A stretch of DNA of 39,293 nt. It comes from Candidatus Borkfalkia faecavium (GTDB taxonomy: Bacteria > Bacillota > Clostridia > Christensenellales > Borkfalkiaceae). The stretch is taken from contig DXEW01000026.1 in the NCBI GenBank assembly GCA_019114755.1, forward strand, positions 1-39,293. The letters are read 5' to 3'. Below, piece by piece: positions 6,846 through 13,217 of this stretch. The notes below the pieces were generated by a model. That model did not search any database, was not told the DNA's origin, and worked only from the letters and a program-made list of their open reading frames with translations. The translations under genes and the position numbers were made by a program. How positions within the stretch are numbered: the first letter of the stretch is position 1; every line of letters starts with the position of its first letter.

Positions 6846-8783
6846 ATGCCGCACAAAGCACCGGGCGCAGCCGCGCCGCAAAATGAAAAAGCAGCAGCCG
6901 CGCCGCAAAACAACGGGGCAGAAGCCGCGCCGCAAAACGGCGGGACGGAAGCCGTGACGCAAAATCAAAGTGCGGCGGCTGCGCAGGCGCAGAGCACCGC
7001 CGCAACTGTCCGGGCGCAGCGGGCCCCGCAAAAACAGAAGGGCGCGGTGCGCGCCTTTTTCTCGTATTACAAGCCGCACAAAAAGCTGTTCGCGCTGGAT
7101 CTTTGCTGTTCGTTTATCATCGCCGTGTGCAACCTCTTCTATCCCGCCATCGCCCGCCTGATCATGAACGACTTCGTGCCGGACCGCGCCTATGCGCTCA
7201 TCGCCGCCTGGGCGGCGGCGCTCTTGGGTATCTATATCCTCAAGGCGGTGCTCACCTATGTGGTGGGGTACTGGGGGCATGTGCTGGGCGTGCGCATCCA
7301 GGCGGATATGCGGGCGCAGTTCTTTGCGCATGTAGAGCGGCTGCCCTTCCCGTACTTCGATTCCACCAAGACGGGCACCATCATGTCGCGCATCGTCAAC
7401 GACCTGTTCGAGACCAGCGAACTCGCCCACCACGGCCCGGAAGATACCTTCATGTCGTTGATCAGCATCGCGGGGGCGGTGGTCATGCTCTGCTTCGTCA
7501 ATGTTTGGCTGGCGCTGATCGTGGCGCTGTTCGTGCCCTGCATGGTGCTGTTCGCCGTCAAGATGCGCGGCCGCATGCACGGCGCCTTCAAACGCTCGCG
7601 CGAAAAGATCGCCGAAGTCAACGCCGGCATCGAATCGTCCGTGTCCGGCATCCGCGTTTCCAAGGCGTACACCGCCGAAGAGGCGGAAGAAGAAAAGTTC
7701 GCCCGCGCCAACGGCGAATTCAAGCGGGCGCGCTCCGCCGCCTACCGCTATATGGGCATCTTCCAGGGCGGCATGGGCTTTTTGGGCGACCTTTTATACC
7801 TCATCGCCCTGGTGGCGGGCGGGCTGTTTTTCTGCTTCGATAAGATCGGCGCCGGCGACTACACTGCCTTCATCCTCTACGTCACCATGCTGCTGACTCC
7901 CGTGCGCACCCTCGTCAACCTGTTCGAGCAGATCCAGGACGGCCTTGCGGGCTTCGCGCGCTTCCGCGAGGTGCTCGCCCTGCCCGCCGAGAGCGAGCCC
8001 GAACATCCCGTGCCCGTCGATCTTCTGCGCGGCGACGTCGTCTTTGACGACGTGTCCTTTTCTTACCACAATCAAGAGAGCGGCGAAACGGCCGTCCTCT
8101 CGCACCTGAGCTTTACCGTCAAAGAGGGGAGCACGGTCGCCTTCGTCGGGCCTTCGGGCGGCGGCAAGACCACCGTCTGCCACCTCATCCCCCGCTTTTA
8201 CGAGATAGACGGCGGCAGCATCTCCATCGGCGGCATCGATATCCGCAACGTCACCCGCCGCACCCTGCGCAGGAGCGTGGGCATCGTCGCGCAGGACGTG
8301 TTCCTCTACGGCGGCAGCATCCGCGAAAACATTGCCTACGGCAGGCCGGGCGCGAGCGAAGAAGAGATCGAACGGGCGGCAAAGCGCGCCGATATCCACG
8401 AATTTGCCCTGTCGCTGCCCTGCGGCTACGATACCGAGGTGGGCGAGCGGGGCGTCAAGCTCTCCGGCGGGCAAAAGCAGCGCATCTCCATCGCCCGCGC
8501 CTTCCTCAAAGACCCGCCCCTCTTGATCTTAGACGAGGCGACCAGCGCCCTCGATAACTTCACCGAACGCCAGATCCAGGCCTCGCTTGCCGAGCTTTCC
8601 AAGGGCAGGACGACCATCGTCGTCGCCCACCGCCTGACCACCGTGCAGGGCGCCGACGAGATCATCGTGCTGGAAGGGGGAAAGATCGCCGAGCGCGGCA
8701 CGCACGCGCAGCTGCTGCAAAAGGGCGGCGTGTATGCAGAGATGGTGCGGCGCGGCGAACCCGCCGAGGGGGCCGCAAAATAG
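6846..8783 (+). CDS. ABC transporter, fused permease and ATPase (exporter half-transporter)
   Basis: A 645-residue type IV ABC exporter subunit: a six-helix membrane domain (about 70-355) followed by a nucleotide-binding domain (about 395-635). Visible motifs are Walker A GPSGGGKTT, Q-loop region VAQDVFLYGGSI, signature LSGGQKQR, Walker B LLILDEATSALD and the H-loop histidine in VVAHRLTTV. It would work as a homodimer, or with an unlinked partner, to export a lipid, peptide or drug; substrate is unknown. Odd: about 65 residues before the first helix are a low-complexity Ala/Gln/Asn tract with four AAPQN-like repeats, coded by repeats of GCCGCGCCGCAAAA. It stands alone with its own promoter. 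A later start would remove the tract, but no better ribosome site is evident downstream. Confidence 0.9.
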   Translation: MPHKAPGAAAPQNEKAAAAPQNNGAEAAPQNGGTEAVTQNQSAAAAQAQSTAATVRAQRAPQKQKGAVRAFFSYYKPHKKLFALDLCCSFIIAVCNLFYPAIARLIMNDFVPDRAYALIAAWAAALLGIYILKAVLTYVVGYWGHVLGVRIQADMRAQFFAHVERLPFPYFDSTKTGTIMSRIVNDLFETSELAHHGPEDTFMSLISIAGAVVMLCFVNVWLALIVALFVPCMVLFAVKMRGRMHGAFKRSREKIAEVNAGIESSVSGIRVSKAYTAEEAEEEKFARANGEFKRARSAAYRYMGIFQGGMGFLGDLLYLIALVAGGLFFCFDKIGAGDYTAFILYVTMLLTPVRTLVNLFEQIQDGLAGFARFREVLALPAESEPEHPVPVDLLRGDVVFDDVSFSYHNQESGETAVLSHLSFTVKEGSTVAFVGPSGGGKTTVCHLIPRFYEIDGGSISIGGIDIRNVTRRTLRRSVGIVAQDVFLYGGSIRENIAYGRPGASEEEIERAAKRADIHEFALSLPCGYDTEVGERGVKLSGGQKQRISIARAFLKDPPLLILDEATSALDNFTERQIQASLAELSKGRTTIVVAHRLTTVQGADEIIVLEGGKIAERGTHAQLLQKGGVYAEMVRRGEPAEGAAK

Positions 8784-8920
8784 AAAAAGCCGCGCGCCGC
8801 CTGCGCGACGCGCCCCCGCCGAGGGGCAGAGTTTCCGCAAAAAAGAGTGCGGCGGAGAGAAGGGCGGCGAACCCGCTGAGGGCAGAACGAGCCCACCCGC
8901 CGCAGAATAAAGCCGCGCGG
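8784..8920. other. Spacer before the cobalamin riboswitch promoter
   Basis: GC-rich, no gene or clear terminator recognised. Together with the riboswitch it forms a 428-base stretch without coding sequence. Confidence 0.4.
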
Positions 8921-8949
8921 TTGACAAACCGCCGCGGGCATGGTATAAT
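8921..8949 (+). promoter_or_regulatory. Consensus sigma-A promoter of the riboswitch-lipoprotein-ECF unit
   Basis: Perfect TTGACA (8921-8926), 17-bp spacer and perfect TATAAT (8944-8949). Transcription would start near 8956, at the head of the riboswitch leader. Such a strong promoter fits a unit that is held down by attenuation. Confidence 0.9.
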
Positions 8950-8974
8950 ACCAAATACAATTATTACGCGCGAC

Positions 8975-9095
8975 GAGTTGCGCCCTCCGCTTTTGGCGGG
9001 GCGCAGAGAGCAGGGGAAGGCGGTGCAAATCCGCCGCAACGCTCATTACCGTGTGCCGCCTCGGGGCGGCGAGTCGGGTAGCCTGCCGCCGCGAA
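8975..9095 (+). ncRNA. Cobalamin riboswitch (aptamer)
   Basis: The leader between the promoter and the lipoprotein gene contains the core marks of the B12 element: GGGGAAGGCGGTGCAAATCC at about 9013-9032, followed by CGCCGC, and a B12-box-like GAGTCGGGTAGCCTGCC at 9071-9087. GC-rich complementary arms lie between them (GTGCCGCCTC / GGGGCGGCGAG). A terminator hairpin follows at 9158-9193, so the aptamer most likely turns transcription off when cobalamin binds. The central CCCGCxACTG part is divergent (ATTACCGTG), which lowers certainty. The genes downstream, a DUF4430-like lipoprotein and an ECF S component, make sense as vitamin uptake functions. Confidence 0.72.
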
Positions 9096-9157
9096 GTGAT
9101 CGCTTTGCCTTTTTCGGTCGCGGAAAAAGCGCGGGCAGCGGCGCATGGCCGCAGTCT

Positions 9158-9193
9158 GTCCTTTTCCCGCAAGGGAAAGGGACTTTTGTTTTT
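9158..9193 (+). terminator. Riboswitch-controlled attenuator terminator
   Basis: 11-bp stem GTCCTTTTCCC (9158-9168) / GGGAAAGGGAC (9173-9183) with one G-U pair, tetraloop GCAA, then TTTTGTTTTT. It sits between the aptamer and the ribosome site GGAGG at 9200-9204, the classic place for an expression platform. Confidence 0.85.
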
Positions 9194-9211
9194 ACATCGG
9201 AGGTTTTTTGT

Positions 9212-9730
9212 ATGAAAAAGATAGTTTCGGCCGCCTGCGCCGTCTGCTTTGCCGCCGCGCTGTGCCTGTTTGCGGGCTGCGCGCCCGCAGAGGGACGCGC
9301 CGTGTACGAGGGCGTGCCTTCCTCTTTGGAAGGGAAGGTGACCGTCGCCATCGACGACCCCGCCACCGCGGCATGCGACTATTATGTGCAGGCAGACGCC
9401 GCCGCCTTCGGCGACGGGGCGACGGCGCTGGAGGTCATCGACCATTTCGTCGCGGAAGGCAGCCTCGTCTACGAGGGGAGCGTGGGCGAGTTCGGCATGT
9501 ACATGACGGCGATCGGCGTCGTGGAAGAGGGAGAAGAGAAGACGGTGCTGCGCGAAGATGCCGCCGAGGGCAGGTACCTTTCCTTTTATACCAATGTAGA
9601 GGCAGACATGCAGGGCTCGGGCGGCATCGATTACGGCGGTACGGCGGTAGAGCCGTCCGTGGTCGGCGTCGGCTCCATGCGCGTCGAAGCGGGCGCCGTC
9701 ATCTATATCACCTATTATACCTATGCGTAA
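9212..9730 (+). CDS. DUF4430-like surface lipoprotein, candidate cobalamin-binding protein
   Basis: A 172-residue secreted lipoprotein. The N-terminus MKKIVSAACAVCFAAAL is a signal peptide ending in a lipobox LFAGC with the lipidated cysteine at residue 23. The mature part has the DUF4430 plan: a beta strand KVTVAIDD, then GDGATALEVIDHFVAEGSLVY, then GMYMTAIGVV, YLSFYTNVE and the final GVGSMRVEAGAVIYITY. DUF4430 is related to the C-terminal domain of the animal B12 carriers intrinsic factor and transcobalamin. Being first behind a cobalamin riboswitch and overlapping an ECF S component gene, it is probably an outside-face cobamide-capturing protein. I chose ATG 9212 because GGAGG lies 8 bases upstream and because the open frame 5' of it is riboswitch. 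The B12 ligand is inference. Confidence 0.8.
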   Translation: MKKIVSAACAVCFAAALCLFAGCAPAEGRAVYEGVPSSLEGKVTVAIDDPATAACDYYVQADAAAFGDGATALEVIDHFVAEGSLVYEGSVGEFGMYMTAIGVVEEGEEKTVLREDAAEGRYLSFYTNVEADMQGSGGIDYGGTAVEPSVVGVGSMRVEAGAVIYITYYTYA

Positions 9731-10520
9731 GGATACGCGGGCGGCGCTGTTTTCTTCCGCCAAAGACGTCGCGGGCGCGGCGGTGATGTGCGCGCTGCTC
9801 ATCGCCGCCCAGGCGGCGCTCTCCGCCGCGGCGGGCGTCGAGGTGGTCACGGCGCTGTTTTTGCCCTATTGCTATGTGTGCGGGGCGCGGCGGGGGCTGG
9901 CGGCGGCGGTCTGCTTTTCGCTGCTGCGCTGCTTCCTGTGGGGGTTCGTGCCCACGGTCATCATCTTATACCTCGTCTATTATTGCCTGTTCGCGCTCGT
10001 GTTCGGCGGGCTGGGCAGGCTCTTGCGCCCGCTTCCCATGGGGGCGCGCCTTGCCGCCGTCACCGCCGCGGCCGTGGGCATGACGGCGCTGTTTACCCTG
10101 CTCGACGACGTCATCACCCCCCTCTTTTACGGCTACGGCGCGCGGGCGGCGCTGGTGTACTTTTACAACTCCCTGCCCGTGATGGCGCTGCAGTGCGCCT
10201 GCGCCCTTGTCAGCGTGCCGCTGCTCTTCCCGCCCCTTGTAAAGGCGCTCTCTGCCGTTTGGGGGAAGGGGGAAGGGCAGGCAAAGCCCGCGGCGGCGAA
10301 AAAAGCCGCGGCGGCAAAGAAAAGGCCGCTCCCTCGGGCGGCGGACGGTATAAACGGGCGGCGGACGGTATCAACGGGCGGCGGACGGTATCAACGGGCG
10401 GTAGGAGATATAAAGGGCGGCAAACACTATAAAGAGAGGCGGCAGGCGCTGTACGAGAAAGGGGAAAAGGGCGCGGCAAAAGGGCGCATCCGAACGGATG
10501 CGCCCTCGTCTTTGCGTTGA
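9723..10520 (+). CDS. ECF transporter S component (probable cobalamin-related), with repeat-built C-terminal extension
   Basis: The first about 180 residues form a small, very hydrophobic membrane protein with five or six helices (AAVMCALLIAAQAALSAAAG, a short loop, VVTALFLPYCYVCGARRGL, and so on), the plan of ECF-type vitamin transporter S components. Its ATG lies inside the last codons of the lipoprotein gene (ATGCGTAA, 8-nt overlap), so both are made together under the riboswitch. No EcfA/EcfT genes are here, so it would share a housekeeping energising module. Odd: residues about 185-265 are a basic, low-complexity tail. It is coded partly by 20-bp tandem repeats (10336-10415) and runs through the hairpin at 10481-10506. 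The functional protein may effectively end near residue 180. Substrate cobalamin is inferred from the riboswitch and partner. Confidence 0.78.
   Translation: MRKDTRAALFSSAKDVAGAAVMCALLIAAQAALSAAAGVEVVTALFLPYCYVCGARRGLAAAVCFSLLRCFLWGFVPTVIILYLVYYCLFALVFGGLGRLLRPLPMGARLAAVTAAAVGMTALFTLLDDVITPLFYGYGARAALVYFYNSLPVMALQCACALVSVPLLFPPLVKALSAVWGKGEGQAKPAAAKKAAAAKKRPLPRAADGINGRRTVSTGGGRYQRAVGDIKGGKHYKERRQALYEKGEKGAAKGRIRTDAPSSLR
10336..10434 (+). repeat. 20-bp tandem repeat in the 3' end of the ECF S gene
   Basis: Unit GGGCGGCGGACGGTATMAAC: copies at 10336-10355, 10356-10375 and 10376-10395 are nearly identical. A fourth (10396-10415) and a partial fifth are degenerate. Because 20 is not a multiple of three, each copy is read in a different frame, so the encoded tail is not a protein repeat. 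Confidence 0.85.
10478..10506 (-). terminator. Terminator between ECF S gene and rpmB
   Basis: Perfect 11-bp stem AGGGCGCATCC (10481-10491) / GGATGCGCCCT (10496-10506) with loop GAAC. On the minus strand it is followed by TTT, making it the likely terminator of rpmB. On the plus strand the T-tract is weak (CGTCTTTG), yet it may also end the ECF transcript. It lies within the last codons of the ECF S reading frame. Confidence 0.65.
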
Positions 10521-10523
10521 TTT

Positions 10524-10712
10524 TTACGCGCGCTCTACTTTGTCGCTCTTGAGGCAACGTGCGCAGACGTAGGCGGATTCCACCTTGCCGTCTTTCACGA
10601 TCTTCACCTTCTGCACGTTCGCTTTGAAGGTCCTCTTCGTCTTGCGGTTCGAGTGGCTCACGTTATTGCCGGCAACCTGACCCTTGTTGCAGACACTGCA
10701 TACTCTCGACAT
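10524..10712 (-). CDS. rpmB: 50S ribosomal protein L28
   Basis: A 62-residue basic ribosomal protein, the usual length of the short bacterial L28. It opens [11 protein letters not shown] and continues [21 protein letters not shown], the family signature. Cys pairs C5-C8 and C50-C53 (CARC) make a zinc-binding L28 form. The ribosome site on the minus strand is GGAGGTG, 7 bases before ATG. It has its own promoter (10782-10810) and a leader with two small hairpins (about 10748-10775). It is divergent from yloU, the same arrangement as in Bacillus subtilis. Confidence 0.97.
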   Translation of the reverse strand: MSRVCSVCNKGQVAGNNVSHSNRKTKRTFKANVQKVKIVKDGKVESAYVCARCLKSDKVERA

Positions 10713-10781
10713 ATTTCACACCTCCACGGTCATATTCTGAAATTTTGCGCGCGAAGGCGCCTGCTCAAAACGAGCATTGTA

Positions 10782-10810
10782 ACTATACCAAAAACGCAAA
10801 AAAAAATCAA
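10782..10810 (-). promoter_or_regulatory. Promoter of rpmB
   Basis: On the minus strand: TTGATT (10810-10805), 17-bp spacer, TATAGT (10787-10782), about 70 bases before the rpmB start. Confidence 0.7.
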
Positions 10811-10879
10811 TCGATTTTGCCCTTTATTCCACAATTTTTATAAAAAACAAAAAAACCGCCCGCAATATGAAAATTTCTC

Positions 10880-10908
10880 TTGCAAATCGGCGGAAAATAG
10901 GTTAAAAT
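10880..10908 (+). promoter_or_regulatory. Promoter of yloU-yloV
   Basis: TTGCAA (10880-10885), 17-bp spacer, TAAAAT (10903-10908), about 72 bases before the chosen yloU start at 10981. Its presence argues against the longer reading frame that would begin at 10909. Confidence 0.6.
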
Positions 10909-10980
10909 ATGGTTGAACCGAGTCAAAGCGATCCGGATCCGATCGGGTCATTTTGCCTTGGTTACGGGAGTCAACGCAAT

Positions 10981-11331
10981 ATGTCTGTCAATACGAGCAA
11001 TGCCTACGGCAAAATTACAATTTCGGATATGGCGATCGCCAAGGTCGCCTCGCAGGCCGCGATGGAGTGCTACGGCATCGTGGATACCGTTTCGCGCCGT
11101 TTTACCGACAGCCTTGCGGAGCTGTTCAAAAAGGATACGCGCGGCAAGGGCGTCAAGGTGACGACGGACGGCGATAAGATCTATATCGACGTGTACGTCA
11201 TCATCAAGTTCGGCGTGTCCATCAACGCCGTGGCGCAGTCGCTCAAAGAGAGCGTCAAATACCGCGTGGAAAGGTTCACGGGCATGATCGTCGATTCGGT
11301 CAACGTCAACGTGATCGGCGTGCGGCTGTGA
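10981..11331 (+). CDS. yloU: Asp23/Gls24 family protein YloU
   Basis: A 116-residue protein of the Asp23/Gls24 (YloU) family: YGKITISDMAIAKVASQAAMECYGIVD followed by the basic KGVKVTTDGDKIYIDVYVIIKFG and a terminal SVNVNVIGVRL strand. In Bacillota it is always near yloV; the role is not well defined but is linked to envelope stress and lipid metabolism. I placed the start at ATG 10981 because the family N-terminus begins there and a promoter -10 ends at 10908. GGGAG about 10 bases upstream serves as a modest ribosome site. yloV follows after 39 bases. Confidence 0.92.
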   Translation: MSVNTSNAYGKITISDMAIAKVASQAAMECYGIVDTVSRRFTDSLAELFKKDTRGKGVKVTTDGDKIYIDVYVIIKFGVSINAVAQSLKESVKYRVERFTGMIVDSVNVNVIGVRL

Positions 11332-11370
11332 CGCGCATACCCCGTCAGTGAGAAGGAGTTCAAGATAGCC

Positions 11371-13014
11371 ATGCCAAAAACCATCGGCGGCACCGAATTC
11401 AGAAAGATGATCGTATCCGGTGCGAAAGTATTGGAAATAAACAGGGCGAAGGTCGATTCGCTCAACGTATTCCCCGTGCCGGACGGCGACACGGGCACGA
11501 ATATGTCGCTGACCATCCAGTCGGCGGTCAAAGAACTTTCGATGTGCCCGTCCAACCGCCTCTCCGAGCTGTGCGACGCCGTGTCCAAGGGCGCGCTCAA
11601 GGGCGCGCGCGGCAATTCGGGCGTCATCTTGTCGCAGCTGTTCCGCGGCATCTGCGCGGAGATCAAAAACGGCGACCAGATCACCGTCAAGGCGTTAGCC
11701 AAGGCGATGGAAAACGGCACCAAGGTCGCCTATTCCGCCGTATCCAAGCCCAAAGAGGGCACCATGCTCACCGTGGCGCGGCTGATGAGCGAATTCGCCC
11801 GCCAGCAGGCGCCCAAGTATAAAGATTTTGCCGTGTTCATGGCAGACGTCATCAAGCGCGGCGAAGAGGCGCTGGCGCAGACGCCCGAACTTCTGCCCGT
11901 GCTCAAAAAGGCGGGCGTGGTCGACTCGGGCGGCATGGGCCTTCTGTGCATCTACCGCGGCTTTTTGAGCGTTCTCAACGGCGAAGAGGTGACCGAAGAG
12001 GTCGCCCTGCCCGAAGCGCAGAAGACGGAAGAAGAGGTCTTCGGCGACAATTCCGACATCATCAACCTCGATTTGTGCGAGATCGAATTTGCCTACTGCA
12101 CCGAGTTCTTCGTCATCAACCTCAAAAAGCAGACCACCCTCGCCGATATCGACAAGCTCAAGCAAAAACTTTTGGGCATCGGCGACTGCGTCATCTGCAT
12201 CGGCGACTTGGAACTGGTCAAAGTGCACGTGCATACCAATACGCCCGGCCTTGCGCTGCAATACGCGGTGGAACTGGGCGAGCTGGACCGCGTGAAGATC
12301 GAGAACATGCTCGAACAGAACAGGGCGCTGCGCGCCAAGCGCGAGGCGGAAAAGAAGGAGATGGGCATGCTCGCCATCTGTACGGGCGAGGGCATCGCCG
12401 CCATCTTCAAAGACCTTTTGGTAGACCGCGTCATCGAAGGCGGCCAGACCATGAACCCCAGCGCCAACGACATCGCCAGCGCCGTGCAGAAGGTCAACGC
12501 CGAGCATGTGTTCGTGTTCCCCAACAATAAAAACATCATCCTGGCGGCGGAGCAGGCCAAGGCGCTGGTGGAAAACCGCGTCATCCACGTCATCCCCACC
12601 AAAAACGTGCCCCAGGGCTTTGCGGCGGCACTGGCGTTCAACCCCGAGGCGAGCGCCGAAGAGAACAAGACGGACATGATCCACGCCATCGACAACGTGC
12701 GCGCGGGCCAGGTGACCTACGCCGTGCGCTCGACCGACGTCAACGGCTTCCACCTGGAAGAGGGCGACATCATCGGCCTGGACGACAAAAAGATCCTCGC
12801 CAAGGGCAGCAGCGTAGACGAGACCATGCTCTCCCTCATCGACCGCCTGAAAGACGCCTCGCACGAGATCATCACCCTCTACTACGGGCAGGACGTATCC
12901 GAAGAAGAGGCCGCGGCGCTTGCGCAGCAGGTGGCGGAAAAATATCCGGACTGCGACGTCGATTTCCACAACGGCGGCCAGCCCATCTATTACTATATCG
13001 TATCGCTCGAATAA
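11371..13014 (+). CDS. yloV: DAK2-domain kinase YloV / FakA-like fatty acid kinase subunit
   Basis: A 547-residue protein of the FakA/YloV family. The N-terminal DhaL (DAK2) kinase domain (about 1-200) carries the metal and ATP site VFPVPDGDTGTNMSL and the helix-rich GARGNSGVILSQLFRG. The middle (about 200-330) and the C-terminal DegV-like region (from about 330, EKKEMGMLAICTGEGIAAIF) complete the family plan. FakA phosphorylates fatty acids held by FakB/DegV proteins, feeding exogenous fatty acids to phospholipid synthesis. No fakB is visible here. It is preceded by AAGGAG (11352-11357) and ends at a strong terminator. Confidence 0.92.
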   Translation: MPKTIGGTEFRKMIVSGAKVLEINRAKVDSLNVFPVPDGDTGTNMSLTIQSAVKELSMCPSNRLSELCDAVSKGALKGARGNSGVILSQLFRGICAEIKNGDQITVKALAKAMENGTKVAYSAVSKPKEGTMLTVARLMSEFARQQAPKYKDFAVFMADVIKRGEEALAQTPELLPVLKKAGVVDSGGMGLLCIYRGFLSVLNGEEVTEEVALPEAQKTEEEVFGDNSDIINLDLCEIEFAYCTEFFVINLKKQTTLADIDKLKQKLLGIGDCVICIGDLELVKVHVHTNTPGLALQYAVELGELDRVKIENMLEQNRALRAKREAEKKEMGMLAICTGEGIAAIFKDLLVDRVIEGGQTMNPSANDIASAVQKVNAEHVFVFPNNKNIILAAEQAKALVENRVIHVIPTKNVPQGFAAALAFNPEASAEENKTDMIHAIDNVRAGQVTYAVRSTDVNGFHLEEGDIIGLDDKKILAKGSSVDETMLSLIDRLKDASHEIITLYYGQDVSEEEAAALAQQVAEKYPDCDVDFHNGGQPIYYYIVSLE

Positions 13015-13026
13015 ATTTGCAGGTGT

Positions 13027-13053
13027 GCGGCGGGGGCAGCTCCGCCGCTTTTT
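13027..13053 (+). terminator. Terminator after yloV
   Basis: 9-bp stem GCGGCGGGG (13027-13035) / CTCCGCCGC (13040-13048) with one G-U pair, loop GCAG, then TTTTT. It implies recG needs its own promoter or read-through, although the two are usually neighbours in an operon. Confidence 0.85.
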
Positions 13054-13217
13054 GTTTTCCTTTCTTCCTTCTTTATTTTTTAGGAAGGGGAAGGAAATTT
13101 CCGCGTCCCTGTACCGGAAGGGGAGCGGGCCCTGTCCGGCGCCTGCGGGCGCAAAATATGTTTCTGCGCCTCATAAAAGGGGACGGCGATCCGTTCGGGC
13201 GCATGGAGGAGAGAGCT

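Noticed and set aside
6565-6957. Plus-strand 130-residue frame between PAP2 and ABC genes
   Set aside because: It covers a promoter and the start of the ABC gene in another frame, and its Arg/Lys repeats come from the GCCGCGCCGCAAAA units.
9723-10520. ECF S component as riboflavin, thiamine or other vitamin transporter
   Set aside because: The riboswitch and the transcobalamin-like partner point to cobalamin, although the sequence alone does not exclude another vitamin.
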